The notes: a model not told the origin generated them from the letters alone. A DNA stretch of 16,115 bases from FW021-bin31 sp964478125 (GCA_964478125.1 CAYZGR010000070.1:1-16115), one strand, 5' to 3'; positions 1-7,617 are shown, counted from the stretch's first letter. Numbers and translations: made by a program.

Positions 1-80
1 TTTCAATGAAAAATGGGAAAGCTATATTTGAGGTAGGATCAGGAAATTATCATTTTGTTTCGTCATTGCGAACAGAGTGA
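1..80 (+). CDS. 3' end of a probable glycoside hydrolase (alpha-L-rhamnosidase-like), partial
   Basis: The window opens inside a reading frame (codons in phase from base 3) that stops at TGA 78-80. Its 25 visible residues end with AIFEVGSGNYHFVSSLRTE. From family knowledge, a terminal beta-strand of the form VGSGxYxF is typical of the C-terminal beta-sandwich of bacterial GH78-type alpha-L-rhamnosidases. That would fit a gene placed directly before rhamnose catabolism genes, with the enzyme releasing L-rhamnose from glycans or glycosides. The last six codons and the stop overlap the palindromic repeat that starts at base 61, so the original C-terminus may have been replaced by repeat sequence. 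The other two forward frames stop within the first 31 bases. Too little is visible to be firm; the call rests on one short motif plus context. Confidence 0.45.
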   Translation, partial: SMKNGKAIFEVGSGNYHFVSSLRTE

Positions 81-181
81 AGCAATCTCATGGATTGAAT
101 GTATAGAATTAACGAGACTGCTTCGGTCGTGCCTCCCTCGCAGTGACATAGCTCGTCATTGGCGACGGAGAGAAGTAATCT
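61..181. repeat. Palindromic intergenic repeat with a third partial copy
   Basis: The left arm at 61-89 (cgtcattgcgaac... gaagcaatctc) pairs imperfectly with the right arm at 114-147, whose reverse complement reads gtcactgcga... gaagcagtctc. A third, degenerate arm in left-arm orientation lies at 154-181 (cgtcattggcgac... gaagtaatct). The element could fold into a long hairpin with a loop of about 24 bases. Repeats built on the core cgtcattgcga...gaagcaatctc are widespread in bacterial intergenic DNA, including Bacteroidota, as non-coding REP- or MITE-like elements. Here it fills most of the gap between the upstream hydrolase frame and rhaEW. Confidence 0.75.
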
Positions 182-227
182 AATTGATCATAGAAATAAA
201 AGATTTTAAAAAAAGAAACAAAATAAT

Positions 228-2348
228 ATGTCAACAACAATTAAACAATTCGAACACGTAAGTTACCTCTGGGACAAGGAAAAAGCAGCTCAACTCTCAG
301 GGGACGAAATAGGCCTGTTATTATACCGTTCTAATCTGTTAGGGGCGGATCTGCGACTGACCAATTATGGAGGTGGCAATACCAGTTGTAAAGTAACTGA
401 AAAAGATCCTTTGACAGGAAAGGATACGGAAGTAATGTATGTTAAAGGTTCCGGTGGAGATCTGGGCACGTTGAAAAGGAATGGTCTCGCGGGTCTTTAC
501 CTGGATAAGTTACAAGATTTAAAGAAAGTTTACCGCGGACTGGAGTATGAAGATGAAATGGTGGAATTGTTTAATCACTGTATCTTTGATCTGGATTCTA
601 AAGCGCCATCCATTGATACCCCCCTCCATGCTTTTTTGCCTTTTAGACATATCGACCACCTTCATCCGGATGCAGCCATAGCTATTGCAGCTTGTAAAGA
701 CGGGAAAAAGATCAATGAAGAATTGTTTGGAGGTGAAATGGGCTGGGTAGACTGGCAGCGTCCCGGTTTTGACCTGGCACTGCAATTGGAGGCCTGCCTC
801 GATGAGAATCCTGATATACGCGGGATTATGTTGGGGGGGCATGGCCTTTTCACCTGGGGAGATACAGCTTATGAAAGTTATATTAATACGCTTGAAGTCA
901 TTGAACAGTATTCAGAATATCTGGAACAGAACTTTAAAAAGAACAAAGCGGTATTCGGGGGTGTAAAAACGGCCTCTCTTGATCAAGGAGACAGACAAGC
1001 GCAAGCTGCGAAGTTAGCTCCCGTATTACGTGGTTTTTGTTCTTCAGAACAAATAATGGTAGGTCATTTTACAGACGATGACCGGGTGTTGGAATTTATT
1101 AATAGTAATGATGTGGAACGACTGGCTAAAATGGGGACCAGTTGTCCCGATCATTTTCTAAGGACCAAAATATGCCCGCTGGTTTTGCAACTTTCTCCTG
1201 ATGAGGATCTGGATGATGTGGCACAGTTAAAAGAAAAGATTGCTCCTTCTTTTGAGGATTACCGTAATTATTACAAAAAATATTATGAAGATCACAAGCA
1301 TCCGAATAGTCCGGCCATGCGTGATCCCAATCCCGTGGTCATCTTGTATCCGGGAGTGGGCATGTTTACTTTTGCAAAAAATAAGCAAACGGCAAGGGTA
1401 GCCTCCGAATTTTATATCAACGCTATCAATGTAATGAAAGGAGCGGAAGCCGTATCAGAATACGTTTCATTACCCTTACAGGAGGCCTTTGATATTGAAT
1501 ATTGGTTATTGGAGGAAGCTAAACTTCAAAGAATGCCCAAACCCAAACCTTTGTCGGGAAAAATAGCGTTGATTACGGGTAGCGGCGGGGGAATCGGTAA
1601 AGCCGTGGCACAGAAATTTGCTTCTGAGGGTGCTTGTGTAGTCTTGACAGATATACAGGAGGACCGGTTAGAGAAAACGGCTGGTGAGTTTGTAGAGTTG
1701 TTTTCGAAAGATGCTTTCACTACCGTTAAAATGGATGTAACGGATCAGAAGGATATTGAGAAGGCCATTACTAAGATCAGCCTTGCATTTGGAGGGTTGG
1801 ATTTGCTGGTTAATAATGCAGGCTTGTCTATATCAAAGACCTTATCGGAAACCACACAGGAGGATTGGAATCTATTACAGAATGTGTTGGTAAAGGGCCA
1901 ATTTGTTACCTCCCAGGCAGCTGTAACTGTGATGCGAAAGCAGGAAATGGGTGGGGATATTATTAATATTGTAAGTAAGAATGCTTTGGTAAGCGGGCCC
2001 AATAATGTGGGCTATGGAACGGCTAAAGCCGCCCAATTACACATGAGCCGGTTGCTGGCGGCAGAACTTGGAAAAGACCGTATACGGGTTAACGTGGTCA
2101 ATCCTGATGCCGTAATACAAGGAAGCAATATCTGGGCCGGCGGATGGGCCGAAGGCCGGGCGAAGGCCTATGGCATTACGGTAGAGGAGTTGCCTGCTTT
2201 TTATGCCGGTCGTACTTTACTGAATGAAACCATCTTACCGGAGGATATTGCCAATGCTGTATTCGTCTTTGTTGGCGGACTGTTGAATAAAAGTACCGGC
2301 AATGTATTGAATGTAGATGGGGGAGTAGCTGCGGCCTTCGTACGGTAA
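228..2348 (+). CDS. rhaEW: Bifunctional L-rhamnulose-1-phosphate aldolase / L-lactaldehyde dehydrogenase
   Basis: This 706-residue cytoplasmic fusion performs the last two steps of phosphorylative L-rhamnose breakdown. The aldolase half splits L-rhamnulose-1-phosphate into DHAP and L-lactaldehyde; the dehydrogenase half oxidises L-lactaldehyde to L-lactate with NAD. Residues 1 to about 430 form a class II aldolase domain, with likely zinc ligands H144 and H146 (HLH) and H205 (GGHGLF). Residues about 442-706 form a short-chain dehydrogenase: TGSGGGIG at 450-457, NNAG at 529-532, and S583, Y596, K600 as the catalytic set (YGTAK). Both halves look intact. The same architecture is called RhaEW in comparative work on rhamnose pathways, and rhaD or bifunctional aldolase/short-chain dehydrogenase elsewhere. 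ATG 228 follows an A-rich leader with no Shine-Dalgarno site. It leads the cluster with isomerase, kinase and permease downstream. Confidence 0.93.
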   Translation: MSTTIKQFEHVSYLWDKEKAAQLSGDEIGLLLYRSNLLGADLRLTNYGGGNTSCKVTEKDPLTGKDTEVMYVKGSGGDLGTLKRNGLAGLYLDKLQDLKKVYRGLEYEDEMVELFNHCIFDLDSKAPSIDTPLHAFLPFRHIDHLHPDAAIAIAACKDGKKINEELFGGEMGWVDWQRPGFDLALQLEACLDENPDIRGIMLGGHGLFTWGDTAYESYINTLEVIEQYSEYLEQNFKKNKAVFGGVKTASLDQGDRQAQAAKLAPVLRGFCSSEQIMVGHFTDDDRVLEFINSNDVERLAKMGTSCPDHFLRTKICPLVLQLSPDEDLDDVAQLKEKIAPSFEDYRNYYKKYYEDHKHPNSPAMRDPNPVVILYPGVGMFTFAKNKQTARVASEFYINAINVMKGAEAVSEYVSLPLQEAFDIEYWLLEEAKLQRMPKPKPLSGKIALITGSGGGIGKAVAQKFASEGACVVLTDIQEDRLEKTAGEFVELFSKDAFTTVKMDVTDQKDIEKAITKISLAFGGLDLLVNNAGLSISKTLSETTQEDWNLLQNVLVKGQFVTSQAAVTVMRKQEMGGDIINIVSKNALVSGPNNVGYGTAKAAQLHMSRLLAAELGKDRIRVNVVNPDAVIQGSNIWAGGWAEGRAKAYGITVEELPAFYAGRTLLNETILPEDIANAVFVFVGGLLNKSTGNVLNVDGGVAAAFVR

Positions 2349-2364
2349 AATTAATCGAATAGAA

Positions 2365-2400
2365 CCCGCCTATACGTAGCCGCTTCGGCAAAGGCAGGCG
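2365..2400. repeat. Short GC-rich palindromic intergenic repeat
   Basis: In an AT-rich spacer between rhaEW and rhaI there is a GC-rich block with nested complementarity. The outer stem pairs cgcct (2367-2371) with aggcg (2396-2400), and the inner stem pairs gccg (2379-2382) with cggc (2386-2389) over a ctt loop. The pattern (cctgcctacgtagccg...cggc...aggcagg) resembles a common dispersed intergenic element of bacteria. The hairpin lacks a following T-run, so it is not an obvious terminator. It could modulate mRNA stability between the two genes; that is inference. Confidence 0.5.
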
Positions 2401-2505
2401 CTGACTTTTATGATGAGGATCATTTATGAGTTAAGATCAGGGGGTATCATGAAGGTCATTATGATTTGCGTTCTATAAAATTAAAATAAATAAAAGCTAT
2501 AGAAT

Positions 2506-3789
2506 ATGAAAATATCCAAAGACCGGATTGCTTCTCTCAATGAGAAACAATTAAAGCAGCATCAATCCCGTTGGAATATGCTAAAAGGGCAATTAGAGGG
2601 AAAAGATATTGATACAGAAAAGGTCTTAAAAAAAATACGAGCGTTCCAAATTGCGATTCCCAGTTGGGCATTGGGTACAGGAGGTACGCGCTTTGGCCGT
2701 TTCCCTATGGGGGGGGCTCCTCTTAACCTGGAAGAGAAAATGTACGACATCGGGTTGTTGCATGCATTAAATCGTTCTAGTGGAGCCATTTCATTACATA
2801 TCCCCTGGGATATTCCCGAAGATGCTCAAGCCATTCGTGACCTGGCGAAAGAGCTGGATTTGCGTTTCGATGCGGTAAATTCTAATACTTTCCAAGATCA
2901 GCCCCACCAGGAACATTCTTATCGTTATGGTTCGCTTTGCCATACCGATAAAGCTGTTCGTGATCAGGCCGTAGCTCATAACCTGGAGGTGGTCAGGTAT
3001 GGAGTAGAACTGGGTACCGATGTGTTATCCATATGGCTTTCGGACGGTGCTATTTTTCCCGGACAATATAATATGCGGGAGGCACTGCAACGCACCTACG
3101 ATTCACTGGAACAGATCTATAAAGGAATGCCGGATGATTTTGAAATGCTGATAGAATACAAACCCTTTGAGCCGGCTTTTTACGCAACGGTCATCCCCGA
3201 TTGGGGAACTTCTTTTTTGCTGGCTAATAAATTAGGGAAGCGGGCGAATACCCTGGTAGACCTGGGACATCATTTACCAAATACCAACATCGAACAGATC
3301 GTTTCCACCTTGTTGGCAGAGGACAAACTGGGTGGATTCCATTTTAATGATTCCAAGTATGCAGATGATGACCTGACTACCGGTAGTATGAAACCCTATC
3401 AATTGTTTTTGATCTTTTACGAACTGGTGGAAGGCATGCGTAATAAGCGCAGATCCATGGAGGAGCTGAGCTGGATGATTGATGCCAGCCATAATATTAA
3501 AGATCCCTTAGAAGACCTTTTACAATCTGTAGAAGCTATAAAACTGGCTTATGCCCAGGCGCTGGTAGTCGACGATGAAAAATTGGAGCAAGCACAGCAA
3601 AGCAATGATCCCGTAATGGCACAGGAAGTTTTACAGGATGCCTTCCGGACGGACCTACGTCCCTTGCTGGCAGAGGCCAGATTACAAGAGGGGGCCGCTT
3701 TAGACCCCATCTCAACTTATCGCGACCTGAATGTCCGGGGAGAATTGATCAAACAGAGAGGGGAGAAGACGGTGGCTACAGGGCTGTAG
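2506..3789 (+). CDS. rhaI: L-rhamnose isomerase, Pseudomonas stutzeri type (TIM-barrel sugar isomerase)
   Basis: It converts L-rhamnose to L-rhamnulose in the cytoplasm, the first step of the pathway. The 427-residue length and many local motifs fit the RhaI subtype known from Pseudomonas stutzeri rather than E. coli RhaA: PSWALGTGGTRFGRFP near 52-67, SLHIPWD at 96-102, NSNTFQDQ at 125-132, VDLGHH at 251-256 and GGFHFNDSKY at 276-285. By remembered alignment to the P. stutzeri enzyme, metal ligands are E217, D252, H279 and D326 at the structural site and H255, D287, D289 at the catalytic site; all are present. The gene lies 157 bases after rhaEW on the same strand. An 8-G run at 2709-2716 lies in codons for M68-G70. 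Start ATG 2506 follows an AT-rich leader. The family call is strong; other ketose/aldose substrates are possible, but the neighbours point to rhamnose. Confidence 0.93.
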   Translation: MKISKDRIASLNEKQLKQHQSRWNMLKGQLEGKDIDTEKVLKKIRAFQIAIPSWALGTGGTRFGRFPMGGAPLNLEEKMYDIGLLHALNRSSGAISLHIPWDIPEDAQAIRDLAKELDLRFDAVNSNTFQDQPHQEHSYRYGSLCHTDKAVRDQAVAHNLEVVRYGVELGTDVLSIWLSDGAIFPGQYNMREALQRTYDSLEQIYKGMPDDFEMLIEYKPFEPAFYATVIPDWGTSFLLANKLGKRANTLVDLGHHLPNTNIEQIVSTLLAEDKLGGFHFNDSKYADDDLTTGSMKPYQLFLIFYELVEGMRNKRRSMEELSWMIDASHNIKDPLEDLLQSVEAIKLAYAQALVVDDEKLEQAQQSNDPVMAQEVLQDAFRTDLRPLLAEARLQEGAALDPISTYRDLNVRGELIKQRGEKTVATGL

Positions 3790-3796
3790 AAGAGGA

Positions 3797-4226
3797 AAGA
3801 TAAAAGGAAAGCTAAAGGGAGAAAGGTATTGCATGAATAATGATCTAATATCAAGGCTATTTTCTTTTGGGGCGAGGTGCTTGAAATTTATCCGAAAACT
3901 GCCAGCTCCTTCCGAGTACAAAGTAATCAAGAATCAATTAGCTAAGAGTGCAACCCCGGCTGGAGCCAATTATGAAGAGTCTCAAACTGGATCTTCAATG
4001 CCAGGCTTTGCCAATAAGATTAAGATCTCTCTGAGAGAAATGAGAGAGTCCAACTATTGGTTAAGAATGATAAGGACGATAGAAGACAATGGTTTATCTA
4101 GTGAAGGACTGGAATGGTTAATAGATGAGAGCAAACAATTAAAAAAATACTCGGCGCTATTTTAAAAAAGACGAGAAGGCAATAAGCCATTCCCTATTAT
4201 TCTTTTTATCTTTATACTTTTATCTT
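3797..4226. repeat. Possible cassette ends: inverted repeat flanking the four-helix-bundle gene
   Basis: The 10-base sequence aagataaaag (3797-3806) recurs as its exact reverse complement cttttatctt (4217-4226). The two copies bracket the 110-residue four-helix-bundle gene. The flanks are strand-biased: purine-rich from 3790 to 3826, pyrimidine-rich from about 4196 to 4226. I infer a small cassette inserted between rhaI and the kinase, but a 10-base AT-rich match could also be chance. No target-site duplication is obvious. Confidence 0.35.
3833..4165 (+). CDS. Four-helix bundle protein (S23 / 23S rRNA intervening-sequence family)
   Basis: This small 110-residue cytoplasmic protein belongs to a family first seen inside intervening sequences of 23S rRNA genes and related in fold to the Avd protein of diversity-generating retroelements. 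The family signature is visible: QLAKSATPAGANYEESQ (residues 35-51; family form QLxRSxxSIGANxxEAQ), then F59xNKIKISLREMRESNYWL (59-77) and a final amphipathic helix SEGLEWLIDESKQLKKY. All four helices appear present, although the N-terminus is a little short. The biological role of stand-alone members is not established. It sits 43 bases after rhaI and 67 bases before the kinase, inside an otherwise coherent rhamnose operon, with no obvious link to sugar metabolism. It is probably a passenger cassette. No 23S rRNA, reverse transcriptase or variable repeat is nearby. Confidence 0.88.
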   Translation: MNNDLISRLFSFGARCLKFIRKLPAPSEYKVIKNQLAKSATPAGANYEESQTGSSMPGFANKIKISLREMRESNYWLRMIRTIEDNGLSSEGLEWLIDESKQLKKYSALF

Positions 4227-4232
4227 GTTTTT

Positions 4233-5648
4233 ATGATATCTATCTTTGATCTTGGACGCACCCATAAAAAATTCCTTGTTTTTGATGAGGATTACAATGT
4301 TTTAGAGGAAAGCGCTACGGTTATCCCTGATATAAAGGATGAGGATGGGTATTCTTGCGAAGACCTGGAGGCAATATCCCGCTGGATGAAGAGTCAGATA
4401 CAAAATGCTCTTTTTGAAAAGAATTATGATCTAAAAGCCCTTAACTTTTCTGCTCATGGAGCTTCATTCGTCCATATTGATGGATCGGGGAAGCCCGCGA
4501 CTCCTTTATATGATTATTTAAAGCCTTTAGATAGTGATTTCCTCAAACGGTTTTATGGATTATTCGATGGTAAGACAAAATTTTCCATCTCTACCGGTTC
4601 TCCTTCTTTGAATATGTTGAATAGCGGCATACAACTGTTTTGGCTTAAAGAAGAAAAACCACATATATTCAGATCGATCCATTCCAGTTTGCACTTGCCG
4701 CAGTATGGGAATTTCCTTTTCTCGGGGAAAAGACATGCGGATATCACCAGTATAGGATGCCATACCGGTTTATGGGATTTTAGGAAGCACAATTATCATC
4801 AATGGCTGGAGGATGAAGGCTTGTCTTTTTTACTTCCGGAAGCAGAACCCGTACATATTTTCGATCCTGTTTCATTTAAAGACAAAAAAATGGCGGTAGG
4901 CATCGGTATTCATGATAGTTCTGCAGCTCTGTTGCCTTTTGTAAAGACCGCTCAAAAACCCTTTCTTTTACTTTCTACCGGAACCTGGAATATTACGCTA
5001 AATCCGTTTTTTAAGGGCACGTTAAACAAAGAAAAGTATCTGCAGGATTGCCTGTATTACCTTTTGGACAGGAATCGGAAAGTAGCAGCTTCCCGGCTAT
5101 TCCTGGGGAATGAATTTGATTTCCAGACCAGGAAGCTTGAGACATATTATAACAAACAAAGGGGTTATTATCAGGAGGTGCGTACAGAAAAAGGACTTTT
5201 CGACGAGGCTGTTAAAAACCAATATAAGGGAGCGATTTTTTATCCGCAAACTATGAAAGACACCGGCCCATTTCCCGACTTAAAAGGCCCGCAGCCCGAT
5301 CTTTCAAAATTTGATTCTTTTGAAGCTGCTTATTATAAAATGATGCTGGATCTTACTTATCTTCAGAAGTTGAGTATACAATTGGTATCCGGAGATATCA
5401 AAAGATTGTATCTCAGCGGCGGATTTTTAAAGAATGATATTTTCAAAGAACTGCTGCAGGGATTTTTACCCGACTGGCAACTGTTTATTGCTGAAAATAA
5501 AAGAGCATCCGCATTGGGTGCGGCGGTGGCTTTACATGAGGTTTGGCAGAGGGAACCATTGACAAAATCAATAAGTCCGGTTATACCATATACCAAACAA
5601 TTTGATCTGGATTTGAGTAGATATGAAATACCGGAGTTTCTTGTTTGA
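4233..5648 (+). CDS. rhaB: FGGY-family carbohydrate kinase, probable L-rhamnulokinase
   Basis: It is predicted to phosphorylate L-rhamnulose at O1 using ATP, feeding the aldolase encoded by rhaEW. FGGY/actin-fold landmarks in the 471 residues are the N-terminal phosphate loop DLGRTHKK (6-13), sugar-side segment NFSAHGASFVHID (71-83), SLHLPQY (152-158), DITSIGCHTGLWDF (170-183), catalytic-base candidate D228 in GIHDSSAALLP, the second phosphate loop LSTGTWNITLNP (247-258), and adenosine motif LSGGF (394-398) followed by ASALGAA (425-431). The first loop has R9 where many FGGY kinases have a second glycine; the Bacteroidota rhamnose-cluster kinases I recall have DIGKTNKK-like loops there, so this is a subfamily trait rather than damage. 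Start ATG 4233 lies just after the pyrimidine-rich tract. Substrate is assigned from the isomerase, aldolase and symporter around it. In other Bacteroidota it may be named rhaK. Confidence 0.85.
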   Translation: MISIFDLGRTHKKFLVFDEDYNVLEESATVIPDIKDEDGYSCEDLEAISRWMKSQIQNALFEKNYDLKALNFSAHGASFVHIDGSGKPATPLYDYLKPLDSDFLKRFYGLFDGKTKFSISTGSPSLNMLNSGIQLFWLKEEKPHIFRSIHSSLHLPQYGNFLFSGKRHADITSIGCHTGLWDFRKHNYHQWLEDEGLSFLLPEAEPVHIFDPVSFKDKKMAVGIGIHDSSAALLPFVKTAQKPFLLLSTGTWNITLNPFFKGTLNKEKYLQDCLYYLLDRNRKVAASRLFLGNEFDFQTRKLETYYNKQRGYYQEVRTEKGLFDEAVKNQYKGAIFYPQTMKDTGPFPDLKGPQPDLSKFDSFEAAYYKMMLDLTYLQKLSIQLVSGDIKRLYLSGGFLKNDIFKELLQGFLPDWQLFIAENKRASALGAAVALHEVWQREPLTKSISPVIPYTKQFDLDLSRYEIPEFLV

Positions 5649-5745
5649 GCCGGAAATTGTTAATTACGAATTACGAGGCATGAACCAAACCATACTGCCA
5701 TATAACCATATAATCATTCTTCCATACCACCATTAAACCAACATC

Positions 5746-6816
5746 ATGGGAATATTTATCGGTATTATTTATCATTTTCTGGGGGGCGCTGCTTCCGGCA
5801 GTTTCTATATGCCCTTTACAAAAGTAAAAAAATGGTCATGGGAAAGTATGTGGATTATAGGCGGACTTTTTTCCTGGCTGATTGTCCCCCCGCTTGCCGC
5901 CTGGTTAACGATTCCCGGATTTGCAGATATCATCAGGGCCACGAACGCCAGCACTTTATGGTGGACGTACTTCATGGGCGTATTGTGGGGTATTGGCGGG
6001 TTAACCTATGGCTTGGGCGTACGCTATCTGGGAATGTCCCTGGGGAATTCTGTAATCCTCGGATTGACTGCGGCTTTTGGCGCCTTACTTCCTTCGGTTT
6101 ATTATGATCTGGTACCCACTCCGGGGAAAGTTACTTTTACGGAAATGTTGGATAATAGGTGGGGACAGTTTGTATTAATAGGGGTATTGATCTGCCTTGT
6201 CGGGATTGCCATTTGCGGAAAGGCTGGTATGATGAAAGACAAGGAAATTTCCAAAGAGGAAAAAGAACGTGAGAAAAAAGAAGGAACCGGGGAATTTAAT
6301 ATAGGTCTTGGATTATTGGTTGCCATTATTTCCGGAGTTCTGAGCGCTTGCTTTAATTATGGCATTGAGGCCGGTACACCCATGGCCGAAATGGCAGTGG
6401 CAAAGGGCATCAATCCGCTGTTCCAAAACAATGTCATCTACGTAGTGTTGCTTTGGGGAGGACTTACAACAAACTTTATATGGTGTCTCTTTTTAAATTT
6501 TAGAAACAGAACTTATACCGATTATGCTAATAAAAAATCGCCCCTGGCCGCCAATTATTTATTATCTGCTCTAGCCGGAACCACCTGGTTTCTGCAATTC
6601 TTTTTTTATGGGATGGGAGAAAGCAAGATGGGAAATGGCGCCAGTTCCTGGATTATACACATGGCTTTTATCATTATGGTTGCCAACGTATGGGGACTTA
6701 TCCTGAAAGAATGGAAGGGCGTTAAGAAAGGTACCCTGCGAACCATTACGACCGGAATAATTGTGATCCTTATTGCCATTATATTTGTCGGGATCGGGAA
6801 TGGATTAAAGGGATAA
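5746..6816 (+). CDS. rhaT: L-rhamnose/H+ symporter RhaT
   Basis: This is an inner-membrane permease of the drug/metabolite transporter superfamily, importing L-rhamnose with a proton. Ten hydrophobic helices can be counted in 356 residues, about the E. coli RhaT length. Segments matching remembered RhaT are GSFYMPFTKVKKWSWESMW (18-36), GVLWGIGGLTYGLGVRYLGM (78-97), the central loop ending EFNIGLGLLVAIISGVLSA (183-201), WFLQFFFYGMG (281-291), SWIIHM (301-306) and LILKEW (318-323). A charged cytoplasmic loop at about 163-182 (KDKEISKEEKEREKKEG) separates the two five-helix halves. It lies 97 bases downstream of the kinase with no terminator in between and completes the uptake-plus-catabolism set. 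ATG 5746 has no Shine-Dalgarno site, as is common here. The 5649-5745 spacer holds only a short tandem aattacg repeat. Confidence 0.93.
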   Translation: MGIFIGIIYHFLGGAASGSFYMPFTKVKKWSWESMWIIGGLFSWLIVPPLAAWLTIPGFADIIRATNASTLWWTYFMGVLWGIGGLTYGLGVRYLGMSLGNSVILGLTAAFGALLPSVYYDLVPTPGKVTFTEMLDNRWGQFVLIGVLICLVGIAICGKAGMMKDKEISKEEKEREKKEGTGEFNIGLGLLVAIISGVLSACFNYGIEAGTPMAEMAVAKGINPLFQNNVIYVVLLWGGLTTNFIWCLFLNFRNRTYTDYANKKSPLAANYLLSALAGTTWFLQFFFYGMGESKMGNGASSWIIHMAFIIMVANVWGLILKEWKGVKKGTLRTITTGIIVILIAIIFVGIGNGLKG

Positions 6817-6868
6817 TCAGGAATTATCCTTACCTTGAAACGGTAATTTCCATTTTAAATCGGTTACC

Positions 6869-7612
6869 ATGAAAAAGATCACTCTTATAGCATTAATAGG
6901 TGTGTTATCTGGCTATGCCTACGGTCAGCCTGCCATTACCCCTCAGACGGATACCATCGGAAATGTCACCATCCATGCGGTAGCGCATGCTTCTCTCGCT
7001 TTGTTGCTGCCGGATAAAACCATTTTTGTGGATCCGGTGGATCATGTGGATGAATTTAATGAAATGCCGGCACCCGATATGATATTGATCACCGATATTC
7101 ATCCGGATCATTTGAGCATTTCTACGTTGGAGAAGCTGCATCTTAAACATACCAAGTGGGTGGTACCCCAGGCGGTTGCAGATAGACTTCCTGAAAAATT
7201 TCAGTCTCATATCGTAGTGATGCATAACGGAGACAAAAAAACAGTGAAAAATGTTCTGTTACAGGCTATTCCTATGTACAATTTCCCCGACTCCAAACAA
7301 ATTTATCACCCCAAAGGCAGGGGAAACGGATATATCCTTAACCTGGGTGGGAAACGCATTTATCTCAGTGGAGATACCCAGGCCACACCGGAGATGAAAA
7401 GTCTGAAAAATATTGATATTGCATTCGTCTGTATGAATTTGCCCTATACCATGGATATTCATGAGGCCGCCGAAGGAGTACTTGCTTTTAAGCCTAAGAT
7501 CATTTATCCTTATCATTATAAAGGGAGCGATGTAGCCGCTTTTAAACAATTGGTGGAAAGCAAGGACAGCAGCATTGACGTACGATTATTGAATTGGTAC
7601 CCGGATAATTAA
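6869..7612 (+). CDS. Secreted MBL-fold metallo-hydrolase (UlaG-like)
   Basis: This is a metallo-beta-lactamase-fold protein of 247 residues with an N-terminal export signal (KK, hydrophobic stretch at about 4-15, cleavage plausible after AYG or GQ near 19-20), so it is probably periplasmic. Visible metal-site elements are TDIHPDH (75-81, with H78, D80, H81), GDT at 168-170 (D169) and H216 in YPYHYKG. The first histidine of the usual THxHxDH motif is replaced by aspartate (D76), while a histidine at 40 (VAHASL) could supply a ligand. The short, single-domain layout with AHAS and YHYKG resembles the UlaG/L-ascorbate-6-phosphate lactonase-like branch of the fold. Substrate cannot be deduced. It follows rhaT by 52 bases on the same strand and may be cotranscribed with the rhamnose genes, but no pathway step is missing that it would fill. 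Confidence 0.8.
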   Translation: MKKITLIALIGVLSGYAYGQPAITPQTDTIGNVTIHAVAHASLALLLPDKTIFVDPVDHVDEFNEMPAPDMILITDIHPDHLSISTLEKLHLKHTKWVVPQAVADRLPEKFQSHIVVMHNGDKKTVKNVLLQAIPMYNFPDSKQIYHPKGRGNGYILNLGGKRIYLSGDTQATPEMKSLKNIDIAFVCMNLPYTMDIHEAAEGVLAFKPKIIYPYHYKGSDVAAFKQLVESKDSSIDVRLLNWYPDN

Positions 7613-7617
7613 TAAGC

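Noticed and set aside
23..30. TATATTTG, an exact match to the Bacteroidota -7 promoter consensus upstream of rhaEW
   Set aside because: It lies inside the apparent coding frame at the left edge, lacks a TTG at proper spacing within the window, and is about 200 bases from the rhaEW start.
228..2348. rhaEW as an unusual new gene fusion or an assembly artefact
   Set aside because: The aldolase-short-chain-dehydrogenase fusion is a known architecture in rhamnose clusters and the frame is intact, so it is not novel in itself.
3833..4165. Diversity-generating retroelement accessory protein (Avd)
   Set aside because: The four-helix-bundle fold is shared, but there is no reverse transcriptase, template repeat or variable repeat anywhere in the window.
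4241..4248. TATCTTTG promoter-like match at the kinase gene
   Set aside because: It lies after the kinase start codon and the nearest upstream TTG is only 13 bases away.
5663..5680. Short tandem aattacg repeat between kinase and rhaT
   Set aside because: Two copies of a seven-base AT-rich unit carry little significance and have no secondary structure.
6829..6868. cggtaa and cggtta elements before the MBL gene as an operator
   Set aside because: The arms are only five complementary bases (ggtaa/ttacc) and the site is directly at the start codon; this is too weak to support.
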